Shown here piece after piece: positions 52,082 to 61,683 of a stretch of DNA of 64,000 bases. How positions within the stretch are numbered: position 1 is the first letter of the stretch; each line of letters opens with the position of its first letter. Origin of the DNA: an uncultured Verrucomicrobiota bacterium. GTDB lineage: Bacteria; Verrucomicrobiota; Verrucomicrobiia; Limisphaerales; UBA9464. Under the pieces are notes generated by a model. The model was not told where the DNA came from and searched no databases. It saw only the letters and a program-made list of their open reading frames with translations. A program made the translations under genes and the position numbers. The stretch spans positions 369,312-433,311 of the forward strand of contig CAIVQH010000041.1 of assembly GCA_903907995.1 (NCBI GenBank), in the 5' to 3' direction.

Positions 52082-53437
52082 TCAGTTATCGCCACTGCCG
52101 CCGTTGTCGCCGCCGAGCTTGTCGATCAGCGTGATCAGCGGGAGGAAGAGGGCGATGACGATGCTGCCGACGATGACGGCCAGAAACACGATCATGACCG
52201 GTTCGAGCAGCGAGGTCATGGCCGCCACGGCATTGTCCACCTCGTCGTCGTAGTTGTCGGCGATCTTCAGCAACATTTCCGGCAAGGCACCGGTCTGCTC
52301 ACCGACGTCCACCATGGAAATGACCATGGGCGGGAAAACGCCGGATTTTTCCAGGGGTGCGGTGATCGTTTCGCCCTCCTTCACGCTTTCGTGAACCATC
52401 TGGACGGCATTGGCGACGATCACGTTGCCGGCGGTCTCGCGGACGATGTTCAACGCCTGGAGAATCGGCACGCCGGAGCTGACCAGCGTGCCCAGTGTAC
52501 GGCAGAAGCGCGAGATGGCCACCTTGCTGATGACCGACCCCACGACCGGCACGTGCAGCTGGAACTTGTCCCAGAGCCACCGCCCCTTCTTGGTTTTGAT
52601 GCCGTATTTGAAGGCGATGATGAGGACGATAAAACCGATGACCACCGGACCCGGAACCGGGAAACCGCCCGCCCAATCGGGGAAGACCACGGTGTAGTCC
52701 TTGATGATTTCGCTGATTTTCAGCACGAACTCGGTAAACGCCGGCATGCCGGCGTCGCCCAGCAGGTCCGCGAAGATCTGTTTGAACTTGGGCACCACCA
52801 CCACCATGAGCAGCATGAGGATGCCACCGGCCACCACCATGACGGCCGCCGGGTAGAACATGGCGGCGACGACCTTGCCCTTGATCTTCTCCGCCTTTTC
52901 CATGAACTCGGAAAGGCGGTTCAGGACGACTTCGAGCACACCGCCGAGCTCACCGGCCTTCACCATGTTGATGAACAGCTTGTTGAACACCTTGGGGTGC
53001 TGGGCCAGGCCTTCCGAGAAGGTGCTGCCGCCCTCGATGGAGAGCGAGAGATCGGCAAGAATCCTCTTGAGGGTCGGATTCCGCTCCTGCTTCTCGAGCA
53101 CGCGCAAACCGCGCAGGAGGGGCAGACCGGCGTCCACCAGGGTGGCGAGCTGACGGGTGAAGGTGGTGAGCACCTTCGTCTTCACGCCGCTGCCCATCCC
53201 GGGGATCTTGATGTTGAGATTGATGCCCTTCTTGGCCGGCTTGCCCCCGGCGGCGGGTGCGCCGCCCTTCTTGGCGTCCTTCTTGGCGTCCTTGGGCTTC
53301 TCGGCCTCCATCACTTTCGTGGGGAAGAACCCCATCTCTTTGAGACGGTTGATGGCGTCGGCCTGGCTGCCGACCTCAAGGGTGCCTTTGGTCTCCTTGC
53401 CACGGGAGTCCATGGCGACGTAATTGAACTTGGGCAT
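52082..53437 (-). CDS. pilC: Type IV pilus/type II secretion platform protein PilC (GspF)
   Basis: A 451-residue inner-membrane protein with two T2SSF domains (about residues 90-215 and 295-420) and three main hydrophobic segments (VVVAAMFYPAAVMVVAGGILMLL-type at about 195-220, one near 270 and a C-terminal one near 420). The N-terminus FNYVAMDSRGKETKGTLE is typical of PilC/GspF, and TRQLATLVDAGLPLLRGL marks domain 1. A Lys/Ala/Pro-rich linker at about 45-70 is longer than usual. It anchors the assembly ATPase to the membrane. It lies 22 bp downstream of pilB. Confidence 0.95.
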   Translation of the reverse strand: MPKFNYVAMDSRGKETKGTLEVGSQADAINRLKEMGFFPTKVMEAEKPKDAKKDAKKGGAPAAGGKPAKKGINLNIKIPGMGSGVKTKVLTTFTRQLATLVDAGLPLLRGLRVLEKQERNPTLKRILADLSLSIEGGSTFSEGLAQHPKVFNKLFINMVKAGELGGVLEVVLNRLSEFMEKAEKIKGKVVAAMFYPAAVMVVAGGILMLLMVVVVPKFKQIFADLLGDAGMPAFTEFVLKISEIIKDYTVVFPDWAGGFPVPGPVVIGFIVLIIAFKYGIKTKKGRWLWDKFQLHVPVVGSVISKVAISRFCRTLGTLVSSGVPILQALNIVRETAGNVIVANAVQMVHESVKEGETITAPLEKSGVFPPMVISMVDVGEQTGALPEMLLKIADNYDDEVDNAVAAMTSLLEPVMIVFLAVIVGSIVIALFLPLITLIDKLGGDNGGSGDN

Positions 53438-53459
53438 AAGTGTCCTTTCCGTTCTGGAA

Positions 53460-55160
53460 TCAGGTGTACTTCAAGACCTCTTCAACGGTCGATTCCCCGT
53501 TGTAAATGTTGCGCAGGCCGTCATCGCGGAGCGTGACCATGCCCAGCTCGATCGCCTTCTGGCGCAGCACGACCGTGGGGGCGCGCTCATTGATCAGGGT
53601 GCGGATCGTGTCGCTGATCACCAGCAGCTCGTAGATGCCCTTGCGGCCCTTGTAGCCGGTGTCGTTGCAGACGGGGCAGCCCCGGCCGTAGTAGAACATC
53701 TTGTCGCCCACGTCGTGGGGCGAAAGGTTCAGCTGGCTCAGCTGGCTCTCGGTCGGCTCAAACGGCGTCCGGCACTTCACACAGACCTTGCGGATGAGCC
53801 GCTGGGCCATCACCGCCAGCATCGTCGAGGAGATCAGGAAGGGCTCGACGCCCATGTCCACCAGACGGGTCACGGCACCGGCGGAATCGTTGGTGTGGAG
53901 CGTGGAAAGCACGAGGTGGCCGGTCAGCGAGGCCTGGATCGCGATCTGCGCGGTCTCGAGATCGCGCATTTCCCCGAGCATGATGATGTCCGGGTCCTGC
54001 CGCAAAAAGGCGCGCAGGGCCTTCATGAAGGTCATGCCGGTGCTTTCATTCACCTGCACCTGCATGATGCCCTCGATGTCGAACTCCACCGGGTCTTCCA
54101 CGGTCAGCAGCTTCGTGTCGATCGTGTTGATGCGGCGCAGGCACGAATAGAGGGTCGTGGTCTTGCCGGAGCCGGTCGGTCCGGTGACCGCAAAGATGCC
54201 GTTGGGCTGGTTGATCGTCTCGACCGTGAAGTCGAAAATCTCCTTGGGCAGGCCCAGCGTCTCCAGGTCCAGGCTGGTGGCGCTCCGGTCCAGCACGCGC
54301 AGCACCACCGATTCGCCGAATGCGGTCGGCAGGGTGGAGAGACGCAGGTCGATCTGTTTGCCGGCAATGGTGACCGAGATACGCCCGTCCTGCGGCATGC
54401 GATTCTCTGAAATGTTCAGATTCGCCATGATCTTGAGACGCGACGTGACCGGTCTGGCCAGGCTCCGCGGCGGCGGGGACATCTCGTAAAGGGCACCGTC
54501 CACCCGGTAGCGAATCTTGAATTCTTCCTCGAACGGCTCGAAATGGATGTCGCTCGCCCGGTCCTGCACCGCCTGCATGAGCACCAGGTTGACGAATTTC
54601 ACGACGGGCGCGTCGTTGACGGCCTCATCGATCTTCATGCCCCGGGGCTTGTCGTCATCGATGGCCGACAGATCCATCCCGGTGCTCAGCTCCTTCAACA
54701 GGTCCGCATAGCCGCCACCGCCCTGCGCCGGATAGAACTTCTCAATGCCCTTCAGCACCGCCACCGGATCGGCCACGACCAACTGGATCTGGTGCTTCAC
54801 GTTGAAGCCCAGCTCATCCACGATCTGCGGGTTGAGCGGGTCCACCAGGGCGATCTGGACGGTATCCCCGTAAAGGGCGACCGGCAGGCACTGGTACATC
54901 CGCGCGCTCTCGGTGGGAATGCTGGCGATCACCTCGGGGGTGATTTCGGCCAGGTCGATGGTGACGACCATGCTGCCGATCTGGTCGGCGATGATCTGCA
55001 GGATCGAGTCAAGATCCACGAGGCCGTAATCCTGAAGCACCTGCGCGGCGGGTTTGCCGCTGCGGGCGACCTCCTGCGTGACCTCCTCGAACTGGAGGTC
55101 ATCCAGCATCCCCCGATCACGGATCAGGGCAAGTAACGGATCAGATAGGGCCTCGGGCAT
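53460..55160 (-). CDS. pilB: Type IV pilus/type II secretion assembly ATPase (PilB/GspE)
   Basis: A 566-residue hexameric ATPase. N-terminal MshEN-type domain (about 1-140), then the ATPase core: [21 protein letters not shown] near 206, Walker [12 protein letters not shown] near 325-335, Asp box [18 protein letters not shown], Walker [12 protein letters not shown], His box [18 protein letters not shown], and a four-Cys zinc site (CVKC ... CPVC) near 464-500. It powers pilus or pseudopilus extension. Twelve bases separate it from pilT and 22 from pilC. Confidence 0.95.
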   Translation of the reverse strand: MPEALSDPLLALIRDRGMLDDLQFEEVTQEVARSGKPAAQVLQDYGLVDLDSILQIIADQIGSMVVTIDLAEITPEVIASIPTESARMYQCLPVALYGDTVQIALVDPLNPQIVDELGFNVKHQIQLVVADPVAVLKGIEKFYPAQGGGGYADLLKELSTGMDLSAIDDDKPRGMKIDEAVNDAPVVKFVNLVLMQAVQDRASDIHFEPFEEEFKIRYRVDGALYEMSPPPRSLARPVTSRLKIMANLNISENRMPQDGRISVTIAGKQIDLRLSTLPTAFGESVVLRVLDRSATSLDLETLGLPKEIFDFTVETINQPNGIFAVTGPTGSGKTTTLYSCLRRINTIDTKLLTVEDPVEFDIEGIMQVQVNESTGMTFMKALRAFLRQDPDIIMLGEMRDLETAQIAIQASLTGHLVLSTLHTNDSAGAVTRLVDMGVEPFLISSTMLAVMAQRLIRKVCVKCRTPFEPTESQLSQLNLSPHDVGDKMFYYGRGCPVCNDTGYKGRKGIYELLVISDTIRTLINERAPTVVLRQKAIELGMVTLRDDGLRNIYNGESTVEEVLKYT

Positions 55161-55172
55161 AGGATTCTCGGG

Positions 55173-56279
55173 TTATTTCTGGCCGGCAGCCTCGGCCTCG
55201 GCCCGCGCCATCTTGATCTCCTGCAGCTTCAGGTCGATGGTCGTCGGGTCCTGCGACTTCGTGCGGACTTCCTCCTCGGAAATCATGCCCGCCTGCCATT
55301 TGTCGAGCAGGAAGCTGTCGAGCGTCACCATGCCGAACTTGGCACCGGTCTGGATGTCCGACTGGATACGGAAAGTCTTGTTGTCACGGATGAGCGCGCC
55401 GATGGAGGGCGTGTTCACCATGATCTCGAAAATGGCCACACGGCCCGGCTTGTCGTGGCGCGGGACCAGCAGCTGGGAGATCACCGCCTGCAGCACCGTC
55501 GAGAGCTGGATGCGGATCATTTCTTGCTGGTTCGTCGGGAAGGCGTTGGTGATACGGTCGATGGTCTTGGCCGCACCGGTGGTGTGCAGCGTGCCGAAGA
55601 CCAAGTGACCCGTTTCGGCGGCGGTGATGGCCGCCTCCATCGTTTCCAGATCGCGCAGCTCACCGACCAGGATCACGTCGGGGTCCTGACGCAGCGCGCG
55701 CCGCAGGGCCTCGGCAAAATTCGGCACGTCCACGTTCACCTCGCGCTGGGTGACGACCGCCTTCTTGTGCTTGTGGTAGTACTCGATCGGATCCTCGATC
55801 GTGATGATGTGGGCCTCATCCCGCTCCTCGTTGATGATGTTGATCATCGAGGCCAGGGTCGTGGTCTTGCCGGAACCGGTCGGACCGGTGACGAGGACCA
55901 GACCACGGGGTTTGTAAAGCAGCTCACGGGCGCTCGGCGGGATGCCGATCTGCTCCATGGTCAGCAGCTTGGAAGGAATCTGGCGCAGCACGAGCGCGAA
56001 GTTGCCCTTCTCCTTGAAGGCGCTGACGCGGAAGCGCGCCAGTTCACCGAACGCAAACCCGAAGTCCGCCCCGCCCTTTTCGCGGATCTGCTGGATGTGG
56101 TCTTCCGAAGTGATGGAGCGCATGAGCTCCTCCGTATCTTCCGGCTTGAGCGGCGGGCCATCCACACGGTGAAGGACGCCATGCAGGCGGATCACGGGGG
56201 GAATGTTCACGCGGATGTGCAAGTCGGCGGCGCCCTCAGACACCATCAACTGCAACAGATCGGACATTTGGTACGACAT
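55173..56279 (-). CDS. pilT: Twitching/retraction ATPase PilT
   Basis: A 368-residue ATPase. It begins [18 protein letters not shown], has Walker [15 protein letters not shown] near residues 137-150, the Asp box [14 protein letters not shown], Walker [16 protein letters not shown] and the His box [21 protein letters not shown]. It lacks the zinc-binding Cys of PilB. The C-terminal AIRNLIRE-type motif is not recognisable, so it may be a PilU/PilT variant. Retraction of a type IV pilus is the usual role. It lies between the two PilB-like genes. Confidence 0.93.
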   Translation of the reverse strand: MSYQMSDLLQLMVSEGAADLHIRVNIPPVIRLHGVLHRVDGPPLKPEDTEELMRSITSEDHIQQIREKGGADFGFAFGELARFRVSAFKEKGNFALVLRQIPSKLLTMEQIGIPPSARELLYKPRGLVLVTGPTGSGKTTTLASMINIINEERDEAHIITIEDPIEYYHKHKKAVVTQREVNVDVPNFAEALRRALRQDPDVILVGELRDLETMEAAITAAETGHLVFGTLHTTGAAKTIDRITNAFPTNQQEMIRIQLSTVLQAVISQLLVPRHDKPGRVAIFEIMVNTPSIGALIRDNKTFRIQSDIQTGAKFGMVTLDSFLLDKWQAGMISEEEVRTKSQDPTTIDLKLQEIKMARAEAEAAGQK

Positions 56280-56348
56280 GACGAAAAACTTTAGTTATAA
56301 CGCTGGCGGCTAACGCGTCGTTTTGAGCATTTGCATTGCCAGTGTCCC

Positions 56349-58067
56349 TTAATGGTCAGTAACGGTCGCACGCACCACTTCTTCCGCTGTGGTCATGCCT
56401 GCCAACACTTTACGCACGCCATCCTCACGCAAGGTGCGCATCCCCATTTCTCGGGCTTTGATGCGCAGAACGTTGGACGGAACCTTTTCAAAGATCAGTT
56501 TCCGCGCTTCATCGTTAATGTTAAAGATTTCAAAAATGCCAAACCGGCCGCGGTGACCGGTCTTGTTGCACTCACTGCAACCCTTACCTTTGCGGGCGGT
56601 CGCTTGGGCCGCCTGATCCAGCGTGATGTCCAGCATGCCAATCTCCTCCTCAGTGAGGGTGTGCGGTCCGCCGCAGTTCTTGCAGATTTTCCGCACGAGC
56701 CGTTGGGCCATCAGGCACCGCGCCGAGGAGGCCACCAGGAAGGGCTTCACACCGATGTCGATGAGACGGGTCACGGCGCTGGGGGCGTCGTTCGTGTGCA
56801 GGGTGGAGAAGACGAGGTGACCGGTCAGGGACGCATTGATCGCGATGGAGGCGGTCTCCATGTCGCGGATTTCCCCCAGCATGATCACGTTGGGCGCCTG
56901 ACGGAGCATCGAGCGGAGGGCCAGCGCGAAGGTGAATCCGATGTGCTCGTGAACCTGAACCTGGTTGATGCCTGCCAGCATATATTCAACCGGGTCCTCG
57001 ACCGTGATGATCTTGCGGTCCGGGCGGTTGATGTAGTTGAGACAGGAGTAGAGCGTGGTCGTTTTGCCGGAACCGGTCGGCCCGGTCACCAGCAGGATGC
57101 CGTCGGGCAGACCGATGACGCGCTCGAAGTTCTGCTGGTCGTCGGCGAAGAAGCCCAGTTCGCCCAAACCCAGCTTCAGGCCGGACTTGTCGAGAATACG
57201 CATGACGATCGACTCGCCGTGCTGCGTGGGGAGGCAGTTGACGCGGAGATCGATGGTCTTGTTGTTCCCGACCGGCACGTTGATGCGGCCGTCCTGCGGG
57301 ATGCGGCGTTCCGCGATGCTCATGCCGGCCTGGATCTTCAGGCGCGCAATGATCGAGGGCTGCAGGCGCTTGGGCAGGTCGGGCTGCTCGACGCAGACGC
57401 CGTCAATGCGGAACCGCAGGCGGAAACGCTTCGCCAGCGGCTCAAGGTGGAGATCGGATGCGCGCTTCTTGAAGGCGTCGCCAATGAGCTGGTTGACCAG
57501 CCGGATGATGGGCGCATCGGCGTCGACTTCATCGCCATCCGCCGTGACGTCACCCTTCAGCGCCGTGATCTGGACCTCACCCTCGGTGATGTCCTGGATC
57601 ATCTTGCTGATGCCGCCGTCGTCGCGCCCGGCGCCGCCGTAGTACTTGTTCAGGGCGGCCTCGATGTCCGCCTGGCTGGTCACGCGCAGCTCGATGTCCT
57701 TGTTCAGGGCGTGCCGGAGTCCGTCCACCGTGTCGATGTCGGACGGATCGGCCACGGCGACCACCACCGCGCCCATGTCGGACTGGCCGACGGGCAGGGC
57801 GTTGAATTTCTTCGCCACGTGGCGCGGCATGAGGCCGATCACCTCGTCGGTCAGGCGCAGGTCGGCCAGATTCGTGGCTTCCACGCCGAAGTACGTGGAC
57901 TTCGCCATCACCACGACCGCCGGTTCGAGCGAACCGTTTTTGACCATGGTGTCGAGCGCGCCCTCCCCGGCCATCTCGGCCTCGGCGCGTCCGGCTTCCA
58001 CCTGCTCGTGGGTCAGCAAACCCATGTCGAGCATCGTATCGATCAAATAGTCGTCTTTGGCTGCCAC
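56349..58067 (-). CDS. Second PilB/GspE-type assembly ATPase
   Basis: A 572-residue ATPase. N-terminal MshEN domain (about 1-150), ATPase core with ASDLHLEPLAKRFRLRFRIDG, Walker [16 protein letters not shown] near 337-350, VEDPVEYMLAGINQVQV, VIMLGEIRDMETA, TGHLVFSTLHTNDAPSAV and zinc site CKNCGG ... CSECNKTG. It is a paralogue of the gene at 53460 and both appear intact; the two may serve different machines, for example type IV pilus and type II secretion. First gene of the pilB-pilT-pilB-pilC run (69 bp to pilT). Confidence 0.94.
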   Translation of the reverse strand: MAAKDDYLIDTMLDMGLLTHEQVEAGRAEAEMAGEGALDTMVKNGSLEPAVVVMAKSTYFGVEATNLADLRLTDEVIGLMPRHVAKKFNALPVGQSDMGAVVVAVADPSDIDTVDGLRHALNKDIELRVTSQADIEAALNKYYGGAGRDDGGISKMIQDITEGEVQITALKGDVTADGDEVDADAPIIRLVNQLIGDAFKKRASDLHLEPLAKRFRLRFRIDGVCVEQPDLPKRLQPSIIARLKIQAGMSIAERRIPQDGRINVPVGNNKTIDLRVNCLPTQHGESIVMRILDKSGLKLGLGELGFFADDQQNFERVIGLPDGILLVTGPTGSGKTTTLYSCLNYINRPDRKIITVEDPVEYMLAGINQVQVHEHIGFTFALALRSMLRQAPNVIMLGEIRDMETASIAINASLTGHLVFSTLHTNDAPSAVTRLIDIGVKPFLVASSARCLMAQRLVRKICKNCGGPHTLTEEEIGMLDITLDQAAQATARKGKGCSECNKTGHRGRFGIFEIFNINDEARKLIFEKVPSNVLRIKAREMGMRTLREDGVRKVLAGMTTAEEVVRATVTDH

Positions 58068-58623
58068 AGCGAACCTTTCAAAACCCCCGGCTTGGGCGGC
58101 TACCGCCTCATTTCCGGGGACAAGTGCGCGAGAGTTAACGGACCGGCAAAACGAAAGTCAAACTTCCACCCCAGGAAACCCTGCGCGTCCACCCTCACTG
58201 TCCTGGGGTCGCCCAAAGTTTACACCTATAAACGTGCTTGGCAAGCACCACCCGACCGGGGTGGCGGTTCAATTTTTCGGAAGCAAGCGGCGTGGGGTGG
58301 GGAGTTTTCGGTTTTCGGTTTTCAGTTTTCAGTGCCTGGCACGGGATGACCGCGGTGTATTCCATCTTCTGCTCTTGCTCTTGCTCTTGAACCTTCCTCT
58401 TTCGGGCATCATCGAATGGCCAAAACGAGAAATCCCGATTTCAACGCGTTGCCAGACCAGCCACGGGGCGGCCGAAGGCCATCGCCGGGGAACAAGAGCA
58501 TGAGCATGAGCATGAGCACGATCAAGGCGCCCCCAAGCACCGTCTCCTGTCTCCTGTCTCCGCGCCTCAGCGCCTCCTGTCTCCTTGTTCGGGAAAGTCC
58601 CCCTCCCTACCCTCCTGCCACGC
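58068..58623. other. Intergenic region with low-complexity repeats
   Basis: This 556-bp divergent gap must hold the promoters of the pil operon (minus) and of the endonuclease gene (plus), but I see no clear promoter. At 58304-58331 there are four tandem heptamers, GTTTTCG twice and GTTTTCA twice. At 58371-58389 and 58493-58519 are GCTCTT and GAGCAT hexamer runs, and 58540-58580 has repeated CTCCTGT strings. No convincing gene was found. Confidence 0.6.
58371..58519. repeat. Six-base-periodic (GAGCAN) inverted runs with a long loop
   Basis: GCTCTT-type hexamers at 58371-58389 are complementary in 17 of 19 positions to part of the GAGCAT run at 58493-58519, separated by 103 bases. This is the fourth member of the family seen at 29923, 32551 and 51901, with an expanded loop. 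Confidence 0.55.
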
Positions 58624-59538
58624 ATGAATTGCTGGAAACTGCTGGGCTGCGGGCTGCTGCTGGCCCAGGCCGCCCTCGCCGAATCGAGGTTCGTGGTCAC
58701 GACCTACAATCTGGAGAACTACCACCTCCGCGCCTTCGGCAACCGCAAGGAAAAGTCACCCGAAGCCCGTGCGAAAGTCGTGGCGAACCTCGCCGCCATC
58801 CGGCCCGACATCCTGGCCGTGCAGGAGATCGGTGAGCCGGCCGCCCTGCGGGAATTGCAGGCGTCGCTGAAGGCCGCCGGCGTGGACCTGCCGCATTTCG
58901 AGCACGTGGCGGGCTGGGACACGAACATCTTTGTCGGCGTGCTCAGCCGCTTCCCCATCGTGGCGCGCCATCCGCACACCAACGACAGCTTCCTGCTCAA
59001 TGGCCGCCGCTTCCACAGCAGCCGCGCCATCGCGGAACTCGAGATCGCGGTCACGCCCGACTACCACTTTACCCTCGTTACCACCCATCTGAAGTCGAAA
59101 CGGCAGATCGGGGACGCCGACGAGTCGGAACTGCGTGAACAGGAGGCGCTCCAGCTCCGCGCCCACATCGACGAGCTGCTCGCCAAGAACCCCAGGGCCA
59201 ACGTCCTGGTGTGCGGCGATTTCAACGACACCAAGGACAGCAAATCCACCCGCGCGGTGATCGGTCGCGGCGCCAACGGGCTGGTGGACACCCGCCCCTC
59301 CGAACGCAACGGCGATACCGTGATGCCAGAAAACCCGCGCTACGATCCCGCCCGGATCACCTGGACGCACTTTTACGGCAAAGAGGACAGCTACTCGCGC
59401 ATCGACTACATCCTGTTGAGCAAAGGGATGGCCCACGAGTGGCAGCCGGCGGGCAGCTACGTGTTCACGACCGCCAACTGGGGGTTGGCCTCCGACCACC
59501 GCCCGGTGGTGTGCGAGTTCGTGGCGCCGGACAGGTAG
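58624..59538 (+). CDS. Secreted endonuclease/exonuclease/phosphatase-fold protein
   Basis: A 304-residue protein with a signal peptide (about 1-19, LLGCGLLLAQAALA). The fold's conserved pieces are visible: TTYNLENYH near residue 26, Glu in AVQEIGEP near 64-71, the TTHLKSKRQ block near 155, CGDFNDTKDS near 196-205, SRIDYILLS near 258 and SDHRPVVCEF near the end. It should be a metal-dependent nuclease or phosphatase acting outside the cytoplasm. Whether it cleaves DNA, lipid phosphates or something else is not clear. ATG 58624 was chosen as it starts the signal peptide; an upstream ATG at 58585 is in frame. Confidence 0.88.
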   Translation: MNCWKLLGCGLLLAQAALAESRFVVTTYNLENYHLRAFGNRKEKSPEARAKVVANLAAIRPDILAVQEIGEPAALRELQASLKAAGVDLPHFEHVAGWDTNIFVGVLSRFPIVARHPHTNDSFLLNGRRFHSSRAIAELEIAVTPDYHFTLVTTHLKSKRQIGDADESELREQEALQLRAHIDELLAKNPRANVLVCGDFNDTKDSKSTRAVIGRGANGLVDTRPSERNGDTVMPENPRYDPARITWTHFYGKEDSYSRIDYILLSKGMAHEWQPAGSYVFTTANWGLASDHRPVVCEFVAPDR

Positions 59539-59637
59539 GGGGCGGTTTTTGAAATTCTGTAGCCGCTACGAGCTTGTTGGCGCGCGTTCGCTCCCTTTCC
59601 TCGACCCATGAACTTCCCACGCATCTACCGGGCCGAA

Positions 59638-59860
59638 GCGCTGAAAGCGCGTCCGAGGAATGCCTGGGGTGGAGGGACACCGTGAGCGAAACCCAAGGGC
59701 AGGGCCCTTCGGAGCGGCCTGAGGGCTGAAGGCCCGACTCAGGGGTTGCCAACACCTTGGGACGCGCTTACAGCGCTCCGCTACTTTGGTCCCTTGGACC
59801 TGGGGCTGCGCTCGCACGGCTCGCTCCACCCCAGGCATTCTTCGGGCAGGCTTTCAGCCC
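59638..59860. repeat. 37-bp imperfect inverted repeat enclosing a structured core
   Basis: Arms 59638-59674 and 59824-59860 are reverse complements with 5 mismatches in 37, including a perfect 17-bp inner part (GAATGCCTGGGGTGGAG). The 149-bp core contains further hairpins such as GCCTGAGGGCTGAAGGCCCGACTCAGG. The element fills the 357-bp gap between two convergent genes, and no open frame in it looks real. It could be a dispersed repeat or a structured RNA. Confidence 0.7.
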
Positions 59861-59895
59861 TGCCAATAATGTCCGTGCCCTGCTTCGCTGGCAGC

Positions 59896-61575
59896 TCAGT
59901 GCGCCCCGGCCGATCCGCCAAAGCGGAACCACCCACGCTTTTTGGCGGCCCGTACCGTGGCCAGCTCGCGGAATTCGCCCAGCAGCCGGCTCCGGGCCTG
60001 CCGCAGCCAGATCACGTTGTTGCCCGTGCCTATCACGGCCCAGGCGATCAGCACCAAAAAGGGGGTGAAATGATCGGATCCCCGCAGCAGGGGCAGCAGC
60101 CCGAGCGTCATCACGCCTAGGAACAGGACGGAGGGCACAATTAGCACCCGGGTGACGGCCCCGGAACCGGTTCGGGTACCCTTGCTGGTCATGCCCAGCC
60201 ACAGGCCCAGCCACACCAGGGTGATGGAGTCGAAGACCAGGAAGCACATCCGCAACAACCAGAACGCCGTCCACATGTTGGCGTCGTCGCTGCTGCTCAT
60301 GTCCTTGGACACCGAGGCGAGCAGGAACGCCGCATCCGCCACCAGCACGGCAATGATCGGTGCGCCAAACTGCCGGCGCAGGGGCACGATGAGGCCGCGC
60401 AGAATCTCCGGCACGCTGAGCGGCGTGGAGAGCAGCAGCTCCAGCGCGCCGCTCGACCGGTCATCCACGATCTGCCGCGAGGATTCGTTGGCCACCCAGA
60501 CCTTCAGCACCAGGTGCAGCAGGATCGAGGTGGTGAGATAGACACCGCCATTCCACCAGTCGCGGCCGACCTGCCACGCCAGCACCAGAAAAACGCCGGT
60601 ACACAGCAGGAGAAAGCCCCAGACTACGAGCGGTCGCAGCCAGTGGCGGCCGGCCAGCCAGGCCACCGGACTGTGCTCCAGCAACTGGGCGCGGAAGGCA
60701 TCCCGACGTTCGCGCGTGGGAAAGCGCCTCTGCTCCAGCCGGGCCCGGAAGCCACCCCGCCCGGTTTCCGTCGCCCCCTGCTGCCACGAGCGCGGCAGCC
60801 GCCAGCTTGCATAGGCGAGGCTCAGGCCGGCGAGCACGGCCGTGTATCCTTGCGACCGCCAATATTCCGCCGCTCCGGTCTTGAATTCGGCGTCGAACAC
60901 ATTGCCGTAGGCCGTGATCGGCGTCATCCACGCCACGGTCAGCTTCATCCAGGCGTCCAGCACTTCGTGCGTATATCCCAGCCGCAGCAGGCCGAGTTCG
61001 GCCAGCGCCCCCAGCGCCGGCAGCAGCAGCAGCGCAGCCAGCATCGCGACGAACGTGGCTAACGCGGCCCGTTTGGAATCGGAATTCAGCACCGACATCA
61101 GGAGCCCGAGGCACAGCGAGAGCATCAGCGTGTTCACCAGCAGCAGGACCATCCGCCAGTATTCGCCGGCGGTCACCCCGCCCATCAGCAGGGCCAGGGC
61201 GAGCACGGGCAGCGCGGCCAGCAGGCTGTAAATGCTCCCGAGCGAACTGGCGGCCAGCTTGCCCAGCGTGACGTCGTGCCCTCGCAGGTCGGTCAGGAAC
61301 AGCAGGCCCAGGGTGCCATCGCGCTTTTCCGAGCTCACGCTGTCCGCGCTGTAGGTGACACCGGCGAAGGCCGCAAAGAGGAACGCCAGGAAAGAAAGTG
61401 TCAGGAAGAGCGGCTTGCCCACCTGCCCGAGCTGGACGGAACGCTGCAGCAGCAGGAACCACGAGGCGAGCACCAGGGTGATGAGCGCCGCGCCGGCACG
61501 CCCCCAGTAGGTCGCCCCCCGACGGGAAGCCACCCGGAGTTCACGCTCAACGATCGGCAGGACAGTGATGCGCAT
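59896..61575 (-). CDS. ABC-2 type permease, duplicated arrangement
   Basis: A 559-residue membrane protein of the ABC-2 exporter type with about twelve hydrophobic segments. It carries the family box SSEKRDGTLGLLFLTDLRG near residues 83-101 and a second, similar box DDRSSGALELLLSTPLSVPEI near 375-395, so it seems to be two six-helix halves fused. It is a paralogue of the next gene, 108 bp upstream on the same strand. No ATP-binding partner is encoded in the window. Substrate unknown; ABC-2 exporters usually carry polysaccharides, drugs or peptides. Confidence 0.88.
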   Translation of the reverse strand: MRITVLPIVERELRVASRRGATYWGRAGAALITLVLASWFLLLQRSVQLGQVGKPLFLTLSFLAFLFAAFAGVTYSADSVSSEKRDGTLGLLFLTDLRGHDVTLGKLAASSLGSIYSLLAALPVLALALLMGGVTAGEYWRMVLLLVNTLMLSLCLGLLMSVLNSDSKRAALATFVAMLAALLLLPALGALAELGLLRLGYTHEVLDAWMKLTVAWMTPITAYGNVFDAEFKTGAAEYWRSQGYTAVLAGLSLAYASWRLPRSWQQGATETGRGGFRARLEQRRFPTRERRDAFRAQLLEHSPVAWLAGRHWLRPLVVWGFLLLCTGVFLVLAWQVGRDWWNGGVYLTTSILLHLVLKVWVANESSRQIVDDRSSGALELLLSTPLSVPEILRGLIVPLRRQFGAPIIAVLVADAAFLLASVSKDMSSSDDANMWTAFWLLRMCFLVFDSITLVWLGLWLGMTSKGTRTGSGAVTRVLIVPSVLFLGVMTLGLLPLLRGSDHFTPFLVLIAWAVIGTGNNVIWLRQARSRLLGEFRELATVRAAKKRGWFRFGGSAGAH

Positions 61576-61683
61576 GTGGTAACGGTTGGACCGGGCTCGG
61601 TGACGGTCAGTGCCGTCGCTTCTCGACTGGCAACCTTGCCCTACCCCGCCCGCGTTCTGCTGACAGCCTAGGCAGGTTTCCGT

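Noticed and set aside
29923..58519. CRISPR array explanation for the repeated hexamer runs
   Set aside because: No regular repeat-spacer pattern and no cas genes; the runs are short-period palindromes.
59566..59838. 90-residue minus-strand frame in the structured element
   Set aside because: It is made of the inverted repeat itself and reads like commonly mis-annotated repeats.
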